Shown here one piece after another: positions 26,076 to 36,833 of a stretch of DNA of 64,000 bases (the first letter of the stretch is position 1; each line of letters starts with the position of its first letter). The notes beneath the pieces were generated by a model. The model saw nothing but the letters and a program-made list of their open reading frames with translations, did no database searches and was not told the origin of the DNA. Origin of the DNA: Acinetobacter tandoii DSM 14970 = CIP 107469 (lineage in GTDB: Bacteria > Pseudomonadota > Gammaproteobacteria > Pseudomonadales > Moraxellaceae); contig NZ_KE007371.1 in the NCBI RefSeq assembly GCF_000400735.1, forward strand, positions 20,692 through 84,691. Direction: 5' to 3'. The position numbers and the translations under genes were made by a program.

Positions 26076-27434
26076 TTATCCCTTCGGATGAGCAGTCGTT
26101 TTTCTCATTAACGTTTGATTATCGTATTGATGAGATGTGAGGTGTGCTTGCAGTTGCGCCATGAAATCCATAACAACAACAACAACAATTAGCAAAGATG
26201 TACCACCCAGATAGAATGGAATACCAAAAGAACTTTGCAAAATCATCGGCATTAAACACACGATCGCAATATAAATCGCACCAATAAACGTCAAACGATT
26301 GAGAATATGATCTAAATAACGAGCAGTTTGCTCACCTGGGCGAATACCAGGCACATAAGCTCCGCTGCGTTTTAAGTTTTCTGATACTTCTTTAGGACTA
26401 AATACTAGCGCCGTATAAAAATAACAGAAAAAGATAATTAACGCACCAAAGAGCACCAAATACAACGGCTGTCCAGGCGACAATAAAAGAGCCAAATCTT
26501 GAAGACTGCGTTTGATTATACCTGCACTCGGATCTGAGCTACCTACCCACTGTCCTAAACTCGCTGGAAACAAAAGCAAAGAACTGGCAAAGATTGCTGG
26601 GATTACACCTGCCATATTAATTTTTAATGGCAAATGCGTTTGTTGTGCAGTAAAGACACGACGACCTTGTTGTTTTTGAGCATAATTTACTGGAATACGA
26701 CGCTGCGCTTTCTCAATAAACACAATTGCTGATAATACACCGAGAGACAATAAGCCAAAAATAACCAAGCCAATCAGACTGGTTTGCCCATTATCTACGG
26801 ATGAAATAGATTGCATAATCAAATTAGGCAATCCAGCAACAATACCCGCGAAAATGATCATGGAAATACCATTGCCCACTCCGCGTTCGGTAATTTGTTC
26901 ACCCAACCACATTAAGAACATAGTACCTGCAACCAGTGAGGTTACAGCAGGAACATAGAAGGCTAAACCAGCTGAAAGGGTAATCCCTTGACTGATCAAA
27001 CCTGCACACATCCCAGTTGCCTGTACCAAAGCTAAAAGCAACGTACCTTGACGTGTATATTGGTTAATCTTACGCTTCCCTTGCTCTCCCTCTTTTTTCA
27101 AAGCTTCGAGTGATGGAATCACAGTCGACATTAACTGCACAATAATTGATGCAGAAATATACGGCATAATCCCCAAGGCAAGAATTGACATTCTTTCTAA
27201 GGCACCACCTGAAAACATATTAAACAAACCAAGGATTGTGCCCTGGTTTGCATTAAAAAGGTTTTCAAGTGCAGCATTATTAATGCCCGGTACTGGAATA
27301 TGCGCTCCTAGTCGAAAAACCAACAATGCACCGAAGAGAAATGTCATTCGGCGAATAATTTCACGATATTTCACGTAAAATGGTTGCCCTTTCATCATGT
27401 GAACATGACCTGAAGAACTAGGAGACATAGACAC
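26076..27434 (-). CDS. secY: Protein translocase subunit SecY
   Basis: 452 residues and ten transmembrane helices. Recognisable parts are [27 protein letters not shown], the [14 protein letters not shown] helix and the cytosolic loop [21 protein letters not shown] that contacts SecA and ribosomes. It forms the channel of the Sec system with SecE and SecG. It follows rplO by six bases, the normal spc order. Confidence 0.99.
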
Positions 27435-27440
27435 TCGCGA

Positions 27441-27881
27441 TTACTCCTCGACTTTGCCGCCAGCAGCTTCAACAGCAGCTTTAGCGCCTTTAGTCAATGC
27501 AACACCTTGTACAGTGAATGCACGAGTAATTTCACCAGAAAGTACGATACGAGCACGAAGCATATCTTTACGTACAACATTCGCCGCTTTTAAAGTTTCA
27601 AGTGAAACAATATCACCTTCAACTTTAGCAAGCTCTGATAAACGTACTTCAGCAGTTTTTAAAGCGATTTGGCTAGTGAAACCGAATTTAGGTAAACGAC
27701 GATATAACGCAGTTTGACCGCCTTCAAAGCCTGGACGAGTACCACCACTTTTACGTGAGTTTTGACCTTTGATACCACGACCACCAGTCTTACCTACGCC
27801 AGAGCCAATACCACGGCCTAGACGAAGATTATCACGCTTCGCACCTTCCGCAGGTGCAAGTTCATTTAAACGCAGAGTCAT
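27441..27881 (-). CDS. rplO: 50S ribosomal protein L15
   Basis: 146 residues. The Gly-rich N-terminus ([20 protein letters not shown]) and the C-terminal [16 protein letters not shown] are typical. It binds 23S rRNA at a late assembly step. It lies between rpmD and secY. Confidence 0.99.
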   Translation of the reverse strand: MTLRLNELAPAEGAKRDNLRLGRGIGSGVGKTGGRGIKGQNSRKSGGTRPGFEGGQTALYRRLPKFGFTSQIALKTAEVRLSELAKVEGDIVSLETLKAANVVRKDMLRARIVLSGEITRAFTVQGVALTKGAKAAVEAAGGKVEE

Positions 27882-27884
27882 GGC

Positions 27885-28061
27885 TTATTCCTCTACACTA
27901 ACCATATAGTAGACTTTGTTGATCATACCGCGGTTAGAAGGCGTATCTTGCACTTCTACAGTATGACCAATACGACGCAGACCTAAACCTTGTAAACAAA
28001 GCTTGTGATTTTTCAAGCGATGAGAAGAAGATTTAGTCTGGGTAACTTTAATCGTTTTCAT
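27885..28061 (-). CDS. rpmD: 50S ribosomal protein L30
   Basis: 58 residues, [20 protein letters not shown] at the start and [16 protein letters not shown] in the middle, matching L30. The start lies 6 bases after rpsE and the stop 3 bases before rplO. It is just under the 60-residue cut-off used by many ORF callers. Confidence 0.97.
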
Positions 28062-28067
28062 GATTGA

Positions 28068-28565
28068 TTACCCTTGAATTTGTTCTACAGAAAGACCACG
28101 TTTAGCAGCTACTTTCTCTGGAGAAGTCATATCACGCAAACCTTTGAAAGTTGCATTTACAACGTTCGCAGCATTTGTAGAACCGTAACATTTAGCAAGT
28201 ACGTTATGTACGCCTGCAGCTTCAAGAACGGCACGCATAGCGCCACCAGCGATTACGCCAGTACCTTCAGAAGCAGGTTGCATGTACACACGGCTCGCAC
28301 CATGACGTGCATTCACAGGGTGTTGTAAAGTAGTACCAGCAAGGTCTACAGTAATCATGTTACGACGTGCAGCTTCAAGTGCTTTAGAAATAGCAGCTGG
28401 AACTTCACGCGCTTTACCACGACCAAAACCTACACGACCGTTACCATCACCCACAACAGTTAATGCTGTGAAAGAGAAGATACGACCACCCTTAACAACT
28501 TTGGCTACACGATCAACGGCAACCAGCTTTTCAACAAGACCTTCGTTTTGTTCAACTTTAGCCAT
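28068..28565 (-). CDS. rpsE: 30S ribosomal protein S5
   Basis: 165 residues. Signature [20 protein letters not shown] and C-terminal [20 protein letters not shown]5 supports decoding accuracy and the mRNA entry helicase site. The loop near residues 20-28 (VAKVVKGG) is where spectinomycin-resistance changes occur in E. coli; here it reads as wild type by eye. Confidence 0.99.
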   Translation of the reverse strand: MAKVEQNEGLVEKLVAVDRVAKVVKGGRIFSFTALTVVGDGNGRVGFGRGKAREVPAAISKALEAARRNMITVDLAGTTLQHPVNARHGASRVYMQPASEGTGVIAGGAMRAVLEAAGVHNVLAKCYGSTNAANVVNATFKGLRDMTSPEKVAAKRGLSVEQIQG

Positions 28566-28567
28566 GA

Positions 28568-28918
28568 TTAGAACTCCAAGCCGTTTTCACGAGCAGCATC
28601 AGCCAAGGCTTTGATACGACCATGATATTTAAAACCAGAACGGTCAAACGCAACTTTAGTAATACCAGCTGCTTTAGCACGTTCTGCGATTAAAGCACCT
28701 ACTTTAGTCGCTGCTTCAATATTACCAGTTGCACCAGCACGTAAAGTAGCATCTAAAGTTGAAGCTTGCGCTAAAACTTTGCCACCATCTGCTGAGATAA
28801 CTTGAGCATAGATGTGACGCGGAGTGCGGTTTACACACAAACGAGTCGCACCCAATGCACGAATGTGCAAGCGTGTGCTTTTCGCACGACGCAAACGGGA
28901 TTGTTTCTTTTCGTTCAT
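28568..28918 (-). CDS. rplR: 50S ribosomal protein L18
   Basis: 116 residues. [20 protein letters not shown] at the N-terminus and the C-terminal [26 protein letters not shown] are diagnostic. It binds 5S rRNA with L5. It is two bases upstream of rpsE. Confidence 0.99.
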   Translation of the reverse strand: MNEKKQSRLRRAKSTRLHIRALGATRLCVNRTPRHIYAQVISADGGKVLAQASTLDATLRAGATGNIEAATKVGALIAERAKAAGITKVAFDRSGFKYHGRIKALADAARENGLEF

Positions 28919-28932
28919 AAGAACCTCGCGCC

Positions 28933-29466
28933 TTATTTCTTCTTAGCTTCTTTACGAAGTACAACTTCGTCAGAATAACGAACACCTTTACCTTTATAAG
29001 GCTCTGGCGGACGGTAACCACGGATATCTGCAGCAACTTGACCTAAACGTGCTTTATCAGCAGATTTAAGGATAATTTCAGTAGCTGTAGGAGTTTCAGC
29101 AGTTACACCTTCAGGAAGCGTATAGTCGATCGGGTGAGAGAAACCAAGGTTAAGGTTAACAACGTTACCTTTAACCGCAGCTTTATAACCAACACCGATA
29201 AGTTGTAACTTACGTTCGAAGCCTTCGCTAACACCTTTTACAAGGTTGTTAAGAACAGCGCGAGCAGTACCAGCTTGCATCCAAGCGTCTTTCGACTCAG
29301 CTTTTGGAGCAACAGCTACAATACCGTCTTCCTGTTTAAGCTCGACCAGCGCATGCAGGTTGAAAGACAATGTACCTTTACTGCCTTTCACTTCGACCTG
29401 CCGGCCGTTCTGAGTAACTGTAACACCATTAGGTACAGTTACTGGGGCTTTAGCCACACGAGACAT
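28933..29466 (-). CDS. rplF: 50S ribosomal protein L6
   Basis: 177 residues, two repeated L6 domains, ending in [20 protein letters not shown], the family signature. L6 lies near the factor-binding site of the 50S subunit. Confidence 0.99.
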   Translation of the reverse strand: MSRVAKAPVTVPNGVTVTQNGRQVEVKGSKGTLSFNLHALVELKQEDGIVAVAPKAESKDAWMQAGTARAVLNNLVKGVSEGFERKLQLIGVGYKAAVKGNVVNLNLGFSHPIDYTLPEGVTAETPTATEIILKSADKARLGQVAADIRGYRPPEPYKGKGVRYSDEVVLRKEAKKK

Positions 29467-29479
29467 GAGGAATCACCTA

Positions 29480-29875
29480 TTAAGAAACAAAAGCAATAAC
29501 TTCACCACCAACGCCTGCAGCACGTGCAGCGCGATCAGTCATGATGCCTTTGCTTGTAGAAACAATTGCAATACCTAAACCTTGCTTAACGCTCGGAAGT
29601 GCATCTTTACCGCGATATTGGCGAAGACCTGGACGGCTTACGCGCTTCACAGTTTCGATAACTGGCTTGCCTTCGAAATATTTTAAAGTGATGGTCAAAG
29701 TAGCTTTGCCTTCAACTTCAGCAACTTCTACGTTTGAAACATAACCTTCTTGTTGAAGTACGTTAGCAATTGCAACCTTCAACTTAGAATTAGGCATAGA
29801 AACTGCTTGTTTCTTAGCCATTTGTGCGTTACGAACACGAGTTAACATGTCGGCAACGGTATCTTGCATACTCAT
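29480..29875 (-). CDS. rpsH: 30S ribosomal protein S8
   Basis: 131 residues. [18 protein letters not shown] at the start and the C-terminal [18 protein letters not shown] are diagnostic. It is a primary 16S rRNA binder. In E. coli S8 is the translational repressor of the spc operon, acting at the rplE start. Confidence 0.99.
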   Translation of the reverse strand: MSMQDTVADMLTRVRNAQMAKKQAVSMPNSKLKVAIANVLQQEGYVSNVEVAEVEGKATLTITLKYFEGKPVIETVKRVSRPGLRQYRGKDALPSVKQGLGIAIVSTSKGIMTDRAARAAGVGGEVIAFVS

Positions 29876-29888
29876 TTATAGTCGCTCC

Positions 29889-30194
29889 TTACCAGCTTGC
29901 CTTAACAACGCCCGGTACATCACCTTGCATTACTGTGTCACGTAATTTGTTACGGCTTAAACCGAACTTACGGAAGTAACCATGAGGACGACCAGTTAAA
30001 CCACAACGGTTACGAAGACGCACTGGAGACGCATTACGTGGTAATGCTTGTAACTTCATCATCGCTTCGAAACGCTCTTCGTCGCTTGCATTTACATTTG
30101 CAATCGTAGCTTTTAATTCAGCACGTTTTGCAGCAAATTTAGCAACTGTCTTTTCGCGTTTCAATTCGCGATTAATCATACCTTTCTTAGCCAT
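29889..30194 (-). CDS. rpsN: 30S ribosomal protein S14, zinc-independent form
   Basis: 101 residues. The C-terminal part [22 protein letters not shown] is typical. Only one Cys is present, so the four-Cys zinc site is absent, and the length matches the zinc-free form. It helps assemble the 30S head. Confidence 0.99.
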   Translation of the reverse strand: MAKKGMINRELKREKTVAKFAAKRAELKATIANVNASDEERFEAMMKLQALPRNASPVRLRNRCGLTGRPHGYFRKFGLSRNKLRDTVMQGDVPGVVKASW

Positions 30195-30203
30195 ATCGAC
30201 CTC

Positions 30204-30740
30204 TTATTTGAACGGGAAGCCGAATGCACGCATAAGCGCACGGCCTTCGTCATCGGTGCGAGCAGTCGTAGTAACGGTAATATCCATACCACGAATACGA
30301 TCAATCTTATCGAAATCGATTTCAGGGAAAACGATTTGCTCTTTAAGACCCATAGAGTAGTTACCACGACCATCAAATGATTTCGAAGAGAAACCACGGA
30401 AGTCACGGATACGAGGGATCGCAATAGAGATCAAACGGTCTAAGAATTCGTACATGCGTTCGCCGCGTAAAGTAACTTTACAACCGATCGGCCAACCATC
30501 ACGGATTTTGAAACCAGCGATTGATTTACGAGCTAATGTAAGCACTGGTTTTTGACCAGCAATTGCTTGCATATCAGCAAGAGCACCATCAAGGAGTTTT
30601 TTGTCAGCAGCTGCTGCACCAACACCCATATTGATCGTGATTTTAGTGATGCGTGGAATATCCATCACATTTTTAACGCCTAAAGTCTCTTGTAATTGAG
30701 CTTTAAGTTCGTCATTGTAACGCGTTTTAAGTCTGGCCAT
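30204..30740 (-). CDS. rplE: 50S ribosomal protein L5
   Basis: 178 residues. [20 protein letters not shown] and the C-terminal [20 protein letters not shown] match. It binds 5S rRNA in the central protuberance. Its translation start region is the S8 target in E. coli. Confidence 0.99.
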   Translation of the reverse strand: MARLKTRYNDELKAQLQETLGVKNVMDIPRITKITINMGVGAAAADKKLLDGALADMQAIAGQKPVLTLARKSIAGFKIRDGWPIGCKVTLRGERMYEFLDRLISIAIPRIRDFRGFSSKSFDGRGNYSMGLKEQIVFPEIDFDKIDRIRGMDITVTTTARTDDEGRALMRAFGFPFK

Positions 30741-30755
30741 TGCCTTCTCAACCTA

Positions 30756-31073
30756 TTACTTCGCTACCGCCACTGATTCACCATTTGACTTGTAAACGCG
30801 AGTTTTCACGCCTTCAATCACTTGGTAACCAACACGGTCAGCCTTTTGGGTTGTAGCATTAAAAATTGCCACATTAGAAATATGAAGCGAAGCTTCTTGT
30901 GTAACGATAGTGCCTTCAGCACCTGTTGCACGGTTCGGCTTTTGATGCTTCTTAACCAAGTTAAGGCCTTCAACCATAACACGGTCATTAGAAACAGACA
31001 GAACAGTACCCTGTTTGCCTTTTTCCTTACCTGCGATCACAATTACTTGATCGCCTTTTTTAATCTTAGCCAT
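30756..31073 (-). CDS. rplX: 50S ribosomal protein L24
   Basis: 105 residues. The N-terminal KOW motif reads KKGDQVIVIAGKEKGKQGTV. It is an early 23S rRNA-binding assembly initiator. It lies between rplN and rplE. Confidence 0.99.
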   Translation of the reverse strand: MAKIKKGDQVIVIAGKEKGKQGTVLSVSNDRVMVEGLNLVKKHQKPNRATGAEGTIVTQEASLHISNVAIFNATTQKADRVGYQVIEGVKTRVYKSNGESVAVAK

Positions 31074-31082
31074 GATTGCCTC

Positions 31083-31451
31083 TTATAGAACTTCAGGAGC
31101 CAATGAAATGATTTTCATGAACTGTTCAGTACGAAGTTCACGAGTCACTGGTCCGAAAATACGAGTTGCAATCGGCGCTTTGTTGTTGTTCAAAATAACA
31201 GCTGCGTTATCGTCGAAACGAATCACAGAACCATCTGGACGACGGATACCGAATTTTGTACGAACTACAACAGCATTCATCACGTCACCTTTTTTAACAC
31301 GTGCGCGCGGAATAGCTTCTTTTACAGTAACTTTAATAATATCGCCAACTGAAGCATAACGACGATGCGAACCACCAAGTACTTTAATACATTGTACGCG
31401 GCGGGCACCACTGTTGTCTGCTACGTCGAGCATAGTTTCGGTTTGAATCAT
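31083..31451 (-). CDS. rplN: 50S ribosomal protein L14
   Basis: 122 residues. [20 protein letters not shown] start and [23 protein letters not shown] end are diagnostic. It contacts L19 and the 16S bridge. It is the first gene of the classical spc unit, preceded by an 89-base gap with a long hairpin. Confidence 0.99.
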
Positions 31452-31470
31452 TGCCCTACTCCAAAACCGT

Positions 31471-31528
31471 GCATCACCGGTCGCAATTTCGAAAGGCTCA
31501 AAGAGTACTCGAAATTGACCGATGATGC
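31471..31528 (-). promoter_or_regulatory. Long hairpin between rpsQ and rplN
   Basis: Two arms of about 20 bases (31471-31492 and 31509-31528) pair almost completely: GCATCA, CGGTC and AATTTCGA blocks are complementary, with one mismatch and a 2-base bulge, around a 16-base loop. There is no T run, so it is not a classical terminator. It lies at the S10/spc boundary, 20 bases upstream of the rplN start, and could be a processing site, attenuator or protein-binding site. Confidence 0.65.
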
Positions 31529-31540
31529 AAGAACGTTTAA

Positions 31541-31798
31541 TTACTCAGCAGCAGCTTCAACAACTTCAACTAATGTCCAAGACTTAGTTTTAGAAATTGG
31601 GCGGCTTTCTTTGATTGTCACAACGTCGCCTAATTTAGCTGTGTTGTTCTCATCATGAGCATGTAATTTAGTTGAACGGCGGATTGATTTGCCATACAAC
31701 GGGTGTTGAACACGACGTTCGATAAGTACAACAATAGACTTGTCCATTTTGTCACTTACGACTTTGCCGGTTAACGTGCGGACTGTTTTTTCACTCAT
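31541..31798 (-). CDS. rpsQ: 30S ribosomal protein S17
   Basis: 85 residues. [20 protein letters not shown] and the [18 protein letters not shown] segment are diagnostic. It is an OB-fold 16S rRNA binder. It overlaps rpmC by 4 bases (ATGA). Confidence 0.99.
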   Translation of the reverse strand: MSEKTVRTLTGKVVSDKMDKSIVVLIERRVQHPLYGKSIRRSTKLHAHDENNTAKLGDVVTIKESRPISKTKSWTLVEVVEAAAE

Positions 31799-31992
31799 TG
31801 TCCGTTCCCCTGTTTTTCGGTAAGGAGGGTCTTAATACGAGCAATAGTTTTACGAGTAAGTGCAACTTCGTGCGATTTACCCAATTGACCAGTTGCTTTA
31901 GCCATACGAAGACGGAATTGGTTAAGCTGTTGCTCATCAAGCAAAGCTGTCAACTCTTCTACCGACTTTTCACGTAGATCTTTAGTTTTCAT
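31795..31992 (-). CDS. rpmC: 50S ribosomal protein L29
   Basis: 65 residues, two-helix protein with [20 protein letters not shown] and [12 protein letters not shown]. It sits at the tunnel exit and forms part of the SRP/trigger-factor platform. It overlaps both neighbours by a few bases. Confidence 0.98.
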   Translation of the reverse strand: MKTKDLREKSVEELTALLDEQQLNQFRLRMAKATGQLGKSHEVALTRKTIARIKTLLTEKQGNGQ

Positions 31993-32405
31993 TACATTAC
32001 CGTCCGAGTCACGATAGTGGTTTTAAACGGAAGCTTAGCAGCAGCAAGCGTAAATGCTTCACGTGCTAATTCTTCGTTCACACCTTCCATTTCGTACAGG
32101 ATCTTACCTGGTTTGATTTCACAAACCCAGTACTCCACATTACCTTTACCGTTACCCATACGAACTTCTAATGGCTTTTCAGTAATTGGTTTGTCTGGGA
32201 ATACACGAATAAAGATCTTACCACCACGCTTAACACGACGGCTAATGGTACGACGCGCAGCTTCAATTTGACGTGAAGTCATACGACCACGTTCAGTTGC
32301 TTTAAGCGCGATTGAACCAAATGATACTGTACTACCACGGTGCGCTAGACCAGTGTTACGGCCTTTTTGCACTTTACGGAATTTGGTACGTTTAGGTAGC
32401 AACAT
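31992..32405 (-). CDS. rplP: 50S ribosomal protein L16
   Basis: 137 residues. [19 protein letters not shown] at the start and [22 protein letters not shown] in the middle match. It contacts A-site tRNA. The Arg of the PDKP region's neighbourhood (IRVFPDKP) matches the site hydroxylated by RoxA in E. coli. Confidence 0.99.
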   Translation of the reverse strand: MLLPKRTKFRKVQKGRNTGLAHRGSTVSFGSIALKATERGRMTSRQIEAARRTISRRVKRGGKIFIRVFPDKPITEKPLEVRMGNGKGNVEYWVCEIKPGKILYEMEGVNEELAREAFTLAAAKLPFKTTIVTRTVM

Positions 32406-32408
32406 GGA

Positions 32409-33164
32409 TTATTCTCCCTTGTCAGCAGCACGGTCATTACGACGTCCACGACGTTGCTCTTGACCTTCACCACGACCACGACCGCGTTTAGCTGGACGCT
32501 CTTCAGCTGGAGCTGGGTTCATGACTTGTTTCATGCCACCCAAGATCTCGCCACGGAAGATCCAAACTTTAACACCAATCGTACCGTAAGTCGTTTCAGC
32601 ACGCATAGTTGAGTAGTCGATGTCCGCACGAAGCGTATGTAAAGGTACACGACCTTCACGATACCATTCTGTACGAGCGATCTCTGCACCACCTAAACGG
32701 CCAGAAACTTCAACTTTGATACCTTTAGCACCAGCACGCATAGTGTTTTGAACCGCACGCTTCATAGCACGACGGAACATAACACGCTTTTCTAATTGAG
32801 AAGCAATTGCTTCAGCAACTAAACGAGCGTCTAAGTCTGGGCGATCGATTTCGTTGATGCTTACTTGCGCTGGAACGCCCATAATGCTGGTAAGTTCGCG
32901 CTGTAATTTTTCAATGTCTTCGCCTTTTTTACCGATAACGATACCAGGACGAGCAGTGCTAATAGTTACTTTAGCAGCGCCTGTTGGACGTTCGATAAGA
33001 ATATTGCTGATCATTGCATTCTTAAGTTTTTTAGTTAAAAACTCACGAACTTGCAAATCTTTAAGCAAGTATTCAGCGTATTGTTTCGGATTCGCATACC
33101 AGTTAGCGTTATGACGTTTCACAACACCTAGGCGGATACCGATTGGATGAACCTTCTGACCCAT
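32409..33164 (-). CDS. rpsC: 30S ribosomal protein S3
   Basis: 251 residues. [20 protein letters not shown] start, KH domain with [14 protein letters not shown], and C-terminal half [13 protein letters not shown]. It is longer than the E. coli protein because of an Arg/Gly/Glu-rich tail after about residue 220 ([17 protein letters not shown]). S3 lines the mRNA entry channel. Confidence 0.99.
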   Translation of the reverse strand: MGQKVHPIGIRLGVVKRHNANWYANPKQYAEYLLKDLQVREFLTKKLKNAMISNILIERPTGAAKVTISTARPGIVIGKKGEDIEKLQRELTSIMGVPAQVSINEIDRPDLDARLVAEAIASQLEKRVMFRRAMKRAVQNTMRAGAKGIKVEVSGRLGGAEIARTEWYREGRVPLHTLRADIDYSTMRAETTYGTIGVKVWIFRGEILGGMKQVMNPAPAEERPAKRGRGRGEGQEQRRGRRNDRAADKGE

Positions 33165-33165
33165 A

Positions 33166-33495
33166 TCAAACCCCTACCTTAACGGTGATGTGACAAGTAC
33201 GCTTAGTAATACGATCTGCACGGCCTTTAGCACGTGGCATAATACGTTTAAGGCTCATGCCTTCATCAACGTAAATCGTAGAAACTTTAAGGTCGTCTAC
33301 ATCTAAACTGTTATTGTGTTCAGCATTCGCAATTGCAGATTCCAATGCTTTTTTAACTAAAACTGCAGCTTTTTTGTTGCTGAAGTTTAAGATATTAAGC
33401 GCGTGAGCAACTGATTTGCCACGGATAAGATCTGCAACCAAACGAGCTTTCTGTGCCGAGATAGCGGCACCGCGTAATTTAGCAGTTACTTCCAT
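33166..33495 (-). CDS. rplV: 50S ribosomal protein L22
   Basis: 109 residues from ATG 33495, which has better ribosome-site spacing than the ATG three bases earlier. [16 protein letters not shown] and the C-terminal [20 protein letters not shown] match. Its hairpin lines the exit tunnel and takes part in macrolide sensitivity. Confidence 0.99.
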
Positions 33496-33506
33496 CATAG
33501 CACCTA

Positions 33507-33782
33507 TTAACGTTTAGACTTCTTGTCAACACCGTGACCACGATAGGTACGAGTTGGCGCGAATTCACCTAGTTTGTGACCAACCATGTGTTCAGTAACA
33601 ATTACTGGAACGTGGTTACGGCCATTATGTACAGAGATTGTTAAACCAACAAAATCCGGGAGGATCATCGAACGACGTGACCAAGTCTTGATCGGCTTAC
33701 GGTTGTTAGCAGCAATAGCCGCTTCAACTTTAGCGAACAAGTGCGCATCGACGAATGGACCTTTTTTCAATGAACGAGGCAT
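33507..33782 (-). CDS. rpsS: 30S ribosomal protein S19
   Basis: 91 residues. [15 protein letters not shown] and [15 protein letters not shown] are diagnostic. It complexes with S13 at the 30S head. Confidence 0.99.
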   Translation of the reverse strand: MPRSLKKGPFVDAHLFAKVEAAIAANNRKPIKTWSRRSMILPDFVGLTISVHNGRNHVPVIVTEHMVGHKLGEFAPTRTYRGHGVDKKSKR

Positions 33783-33795
33783 TAATCAGATTCCT

Positions 33796-34620
33796 TTACT
33801 TGACGCGACGATCGCGAATAATCATCTTAGTCGTACGCTTGTTGGTACGTGTCTTGTACCCTTTAGCTTTTTGACCCCATGGGCTTACAGGTTGAATACC
33901 TTTGTTACGCCCTTCACCACCACCGTGTGGGTGGTCAACTGGGTTCATCGCCATACCACGAACGGTAGGACGAACACCACGCCAGCGTGCTGCACCAGCT
34001 TTACCTAGTGAACGAAGGTTGTTTTCTTGGTTAGAAACTTCACCCAACACAGCGCGACATTCAACATGAACTTTACGCATTTCACCAGAACGAAGACGGA
34101 TGATTGCATAAGAACCGTCACGACCCAACAACTGAACAGAAGCACCAGCAGAACGAGCTAATTGCGCGCCTTTACCGATTTTAAGTTCGATGTTGTGAAG
34201 TGTAGAACCGATAGGCATATTGCGAAGTGGCAAGCAGTTACCTGGACGAATTGGAGCATCGTTACCAGATTGTACTTTATCGCCAGCACGCAAACCTTTA
34301 GGTGCGATGATATAACGACGCTCACCGTCAGCATACTTCAACAAAGCGATGTGTGCAGTACGGTTAGGATCGTATTCGATACGTTCAACTACAGCAGGAA
34401 TACCATCTTTGTTACGCTTAAAGTCAACAAGACGGTAGTGCTGCTTGTGACCGCCACCAACGTGACGAGTCGTGATGTGACCGTTGTTGTTACGACCACC
34501 AGTACGTTTTTTAGCTTCAACCAACGGAGCATACGGAGCGCCTTTATGAAGATGGTCGTGAACGACTTTCTCTACAAAGCGACGTCCAGGAGACGTTGGC
34601 TTACATTTTTGAATCGGCAT
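33796..34620 (-). CDS. rplB: 50S ribosomal protein L2
   Basis: 274 residues. [20 protein letters not shown] and the conserved [14 protein letters not shown] loop, whose His lies near the peptidyl transferase centre. It is required for subunit joining. Confidence 0.99.
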   Translation of the reverse strand: MPIQKCKPTSPGRRFVEKVVHDHLHKGAPYAPLVEAKKRTGGRNNNGHITTRHVGGGHKQHYRLVDFKRNKDGIPAVVERIEYDPNRTAHIALLKYADGERRYIIAPKGLRAGDKVQSGNDAPIRPGNCLPLRNMPIGSTLHNIELKIGKGAQLARSAGASVQLLGRDGSYAIIRLRSGEMRKVHVECRAVLGEVSNQENNLRSLGKAGAARWRGVRPTVRGMAMNPVDHPHGGGEGRNKGIQPVSPWGQKAKGYKTRTNKRTTKMIIRDRRVK

Positions 34621-34631
34621 AATTTTCGTCC

Positions 34632-34952
34632 TTATTCCGCTGCGCTTTCAGCGGTATCGCCCAAGTCAGCCATTTCTACATCTTGGCCAGCTTTCAGGGT
34701 GACGTATGCTTTTTTAACATCAGAACGACGTCCTAATGTTTTACCAAAGCGCTTAGACTTACCTTTAGTGATCGTTGTGTTAACTTTAACAACTTGAACA
34801 CCAAAGAGTTGTTCAACTGCTTTTTTGATTTCAAGTTTGTTTGCATCAAGTGCAACCTTGAAAACTTGAACACCAGCAGTCTCACCTAAAACTTGTGCTT
34901 TTTCTGAGAATACAGGTCCTTTTAGGACTTGATAGATACGTTCGTTGTTCAT
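34632..34952 (-). CDS. rplW: 50S ribosomal protein L23
   Basis: 106 residues. [16 protein letters not shown] start and [20 protein letters not shown] middle. It is the docking site for trigger factor and SRP at the tunnel exit. It overlaps rplD by 4 bases. Confidence 0.99.
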   Translation of the reverse strand: MNNERIYQVLKGPVFSEKAQVLGETAGVQVFKVALDANKLEIKKAVEQLFGVQVVKVNTTITKGKSKRFGKTLGRRSDVKKAYVTLKAGQDVEMADLGDTAESAAE

Positions 34953-35551
34953 CCGAGTTCTACCTCAATTTTCTTAGCAGCAGCAACAGACATAACAACT
35001 TTATCGAACGCGATCAAGCTAACAGGATCGATTGCAGTAGCATCAACCACATCAACGTGTGGAATGTTGCGCGCTGCTAGATATAGATTCTCATCTACAG
35101 CATCAGTAACGATCAATGCGCGAGTAGCATTCAAGTCGTTAAGTTTCGCAAGCAATTCTTTAGTTTTAGGAGCTGCAACAGCAATCTCTTCAACTAGTAC
35201 AAGACGATCTTGGCGAACAAGTTCAGCTAAGATACATTGCATTGCACCGCGGTACATTTTGCGGTTTACTTTTTGAGACCAATCTTGTGGACGAGCAGCA
35301 AAAGTTTTACCACCACCAACCCAGATTGGGCTACGAATAGAACCAGCACGCGCGCGGCCAGTACCTTTTTGACGGAATGGCTTTTTACCACCGCCAGATA
35401 CGTCAGCACGTGATTTCTGAGCTTTCGAACCTTGACGACCACCAGCTAAGTAAGCTGTAACAACTTGGTGTACAAGAGCTTCGTTAAATTCACGACCGAA
35501 AGCAACTTCAGATAATTCAACAGCAGAGCCGGAAACAGTTTTTAAATTCAC
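34949..35551 (-). CDS. rplD: 50S ribosomal protein L4
   Basis: 200 residues. The tunnel loop reads [20 protein letters not shown]. In E. coli L4 also represses the S10 operon by binding its leader; a structured leader is present upstream of rpsJ here. Confidence 0.99.
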   Translation of the reverse strand: MNLKTVSGSAVELSEVAFGREFNEALVHQVVTAYLAGGRQGSKAQKSRADVSGGGKKPFRQKGTGRARAGSIRSPIWVGGGKTFAARPQDWSQKVNRKMYRGAMQCILAELVRQDRLVLVEEIAVAAPKTKELLAKLNDLNATRALIVTDAVDENLYLAARNIPHVDVVDATAIDPVSLIAFDKVVMSVAAAKKIEVELG

Positions 35552-35562
35552 GTTATTTCCCC

Positions 35563-36201
35563 TCAGGCCTTGATCGTAGGACGAACGGTAACGTCGCCAC
35601 CAGTAGCACCAGGAACCGCGCCTTTAACAACTAGAACTGAACGTTCTGTGTCAATAGCAACGATCTCAAGACCCTGAGTAGTTACGCGTTCAGCACCTAA
35701 ATGGCCAGCCATTTTTTTGCCTTTGAATACGCGACCAGGAGTCTGGTTTTGACCAGTAGAACCTAAAACACGGTGAGAAACTGAGTTACCGTGAGTAGCA
35801 TCTTGGGTACGGAAGTTCCAACGCTTAACACCACCTTGGAAACCTTTACCTTTAGATGTACCAGTAACATCAACGATTTGACCAACTGTGAACAAATCAA
35901 CAGTTAGAACACCACCAACTTCACGACCTTCAAGATCAGCTTCTGTAGCGCGGAATTCTTGAACTAAACGACCAGCAGCAACACCCGCTTTAGCGAAGTG
36001 ACCTTTCTGAGCGTTAGTTACGCGAGATTCGCGACGTTCACCAGTAGTGATTTGAATCGCTTGATAACCATCAGTTTCAAGCGTTTTGATTTGTGTGATG
36101 CGGTTAGGATCAACCTCAATCACTGTTACAGGCACAGAAACACCAGCATCTGTAAAGATACGGGTCATACCGCACTTGCGACCGACTAAACCAATAGCCA
36201 T
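35563..36201 (-). CDS. rplC: 50S ribosomal protein L3
   Basis: 212 residues from ATG 36201 (AGAGG ribosome site 8 bases upstream; the ATG at 36207 is too close). [16 protein letters not shown] start and [20 protein letters not shown] loop, whose Gln is the PrmB methylation site in E. coli. It is an assembly initiator of the 50S. Confidence 0.99.
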   Translation of the reverse strand: MAIGLVGRKCGMTRIFTDAGVSVPVTVIEVDPNRITQIKTLETDGYQAIQITTGERRESRVTNAQKGHFAKAGVAAGRLVQEFRATEADLEGREVGGVLTVDLFTVGQIVDVTGTSKGKGFQGGVKRWNFRTQDATHGNSVSHRVLGSTGQNQTPGRVFKGKKMAGHLGAERVTTQGLEIVAIDTERSVLVVKGAVPGATGGDVTVRPTIKA

Positions 36202-36259
36202 GTGCATAACCTCTAAAAAAGCGGCCTAATTAACTAAAAACGTTAATTAACCGAAAGCC

Positions 36260-36571
36260 TTAACCCAAAGCGATCTGAACATCAACACCAGCAGCAAGAT
36301 CTAACTTCATCAATGCATCAACAGTTTTATCTGTAGGTTGAACGATGTCGATCAAACGCTTGTAAGTGCGGATCTCGTATTGGTCACGAGCATCTTTGTT
36401 TACGTGCGGTGATGTTAAAACGTTAAAACGTTCGATGCGTGTTGGCATCGGGATTGGACCACAAACTTGTGCACCAGTACGTTTTGCTGTTTCTACGATC
36501 TCTTGAGCAGATTGATCAATTAAACGGTGATCAAAAGACTTAAGACGGATACGAATTCTCTGGTTAGACAT
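36260..36571 (-). CDS. rpsJ: 30S ribosomal protein S10 (NusE)
   Basis: 103 residues from ATG 36571. An upstream in-frame ATG at 36607 lies in the leader and gives a non-family extension. [19 protein letters not shown] and [15 protein letters not shown] are diagnostic. S10 works in the 30S head and as NusE in antitermination. It is the first gene of the S10 block. Confidence 0.99.
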
Positions 36572-36731
36572 ACCAGTTAACTCCAAGCCAAATATATAAA
36601 GAATCACCCTTGACGCATCTCACCTATTGGTAAGTGTCAAAGGCAGTGAAAATCACTAAGGTCATGATCGATGCCATGACTGTCACGATGCTAACTACTT
36701 TCTTCGCAGTTAACCCCCTTCCTTTGAAGGG
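36572..36731 (-). promoter_or_regulatory. Structured 5' leader of the S10 operon
   Basis: About 160 bases between the inferred transcription start and rpsJ. Three inverted repeats are visible: TTGAC/GTCAA enclosing CTTACC/GGTGAG (36610-36640), AGTGA/TCACT (36645-36657), and GTCATG/CATGAC (36661-36680). In several Gammaproteobacteria L4 binds such a leader to stop transcription and translation. The same mechanism here is inference. Confidence 0.6.
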
Positions 36732-36737
36732 TGAGTC

Positions 36738-36766
36738 ATTATATCGATTGTTTAACGCTTAAGCAA
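36738..36766 (-). promoter_or_regulatory. Strong sigma70 promoter of the S10 operon
   Basis: Minus strand -35 TTGCTT (36761-36766) and consensus -10 TATAAT (36738-36743) with a 17-base spacer. It lies about 165 bases upstream of rpsJ and can drive the whole ribosomal block. Confidence 0.88.
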
Positions 36767-36833
36767 ATCCATTTTGTCTTTTTTGGCCTTTTTTTCAAAT
36801 TTTGATGTTTTTCACTTGTTTACTAATTAATCA

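Noticed and set aside
33586..34797. Long plus-strand frames across the ribosomal block (for example 33586-34008 and 34162-34797)
   Set aside because: They are antisense shadows of conserved ribosomal genes with biased codon use.
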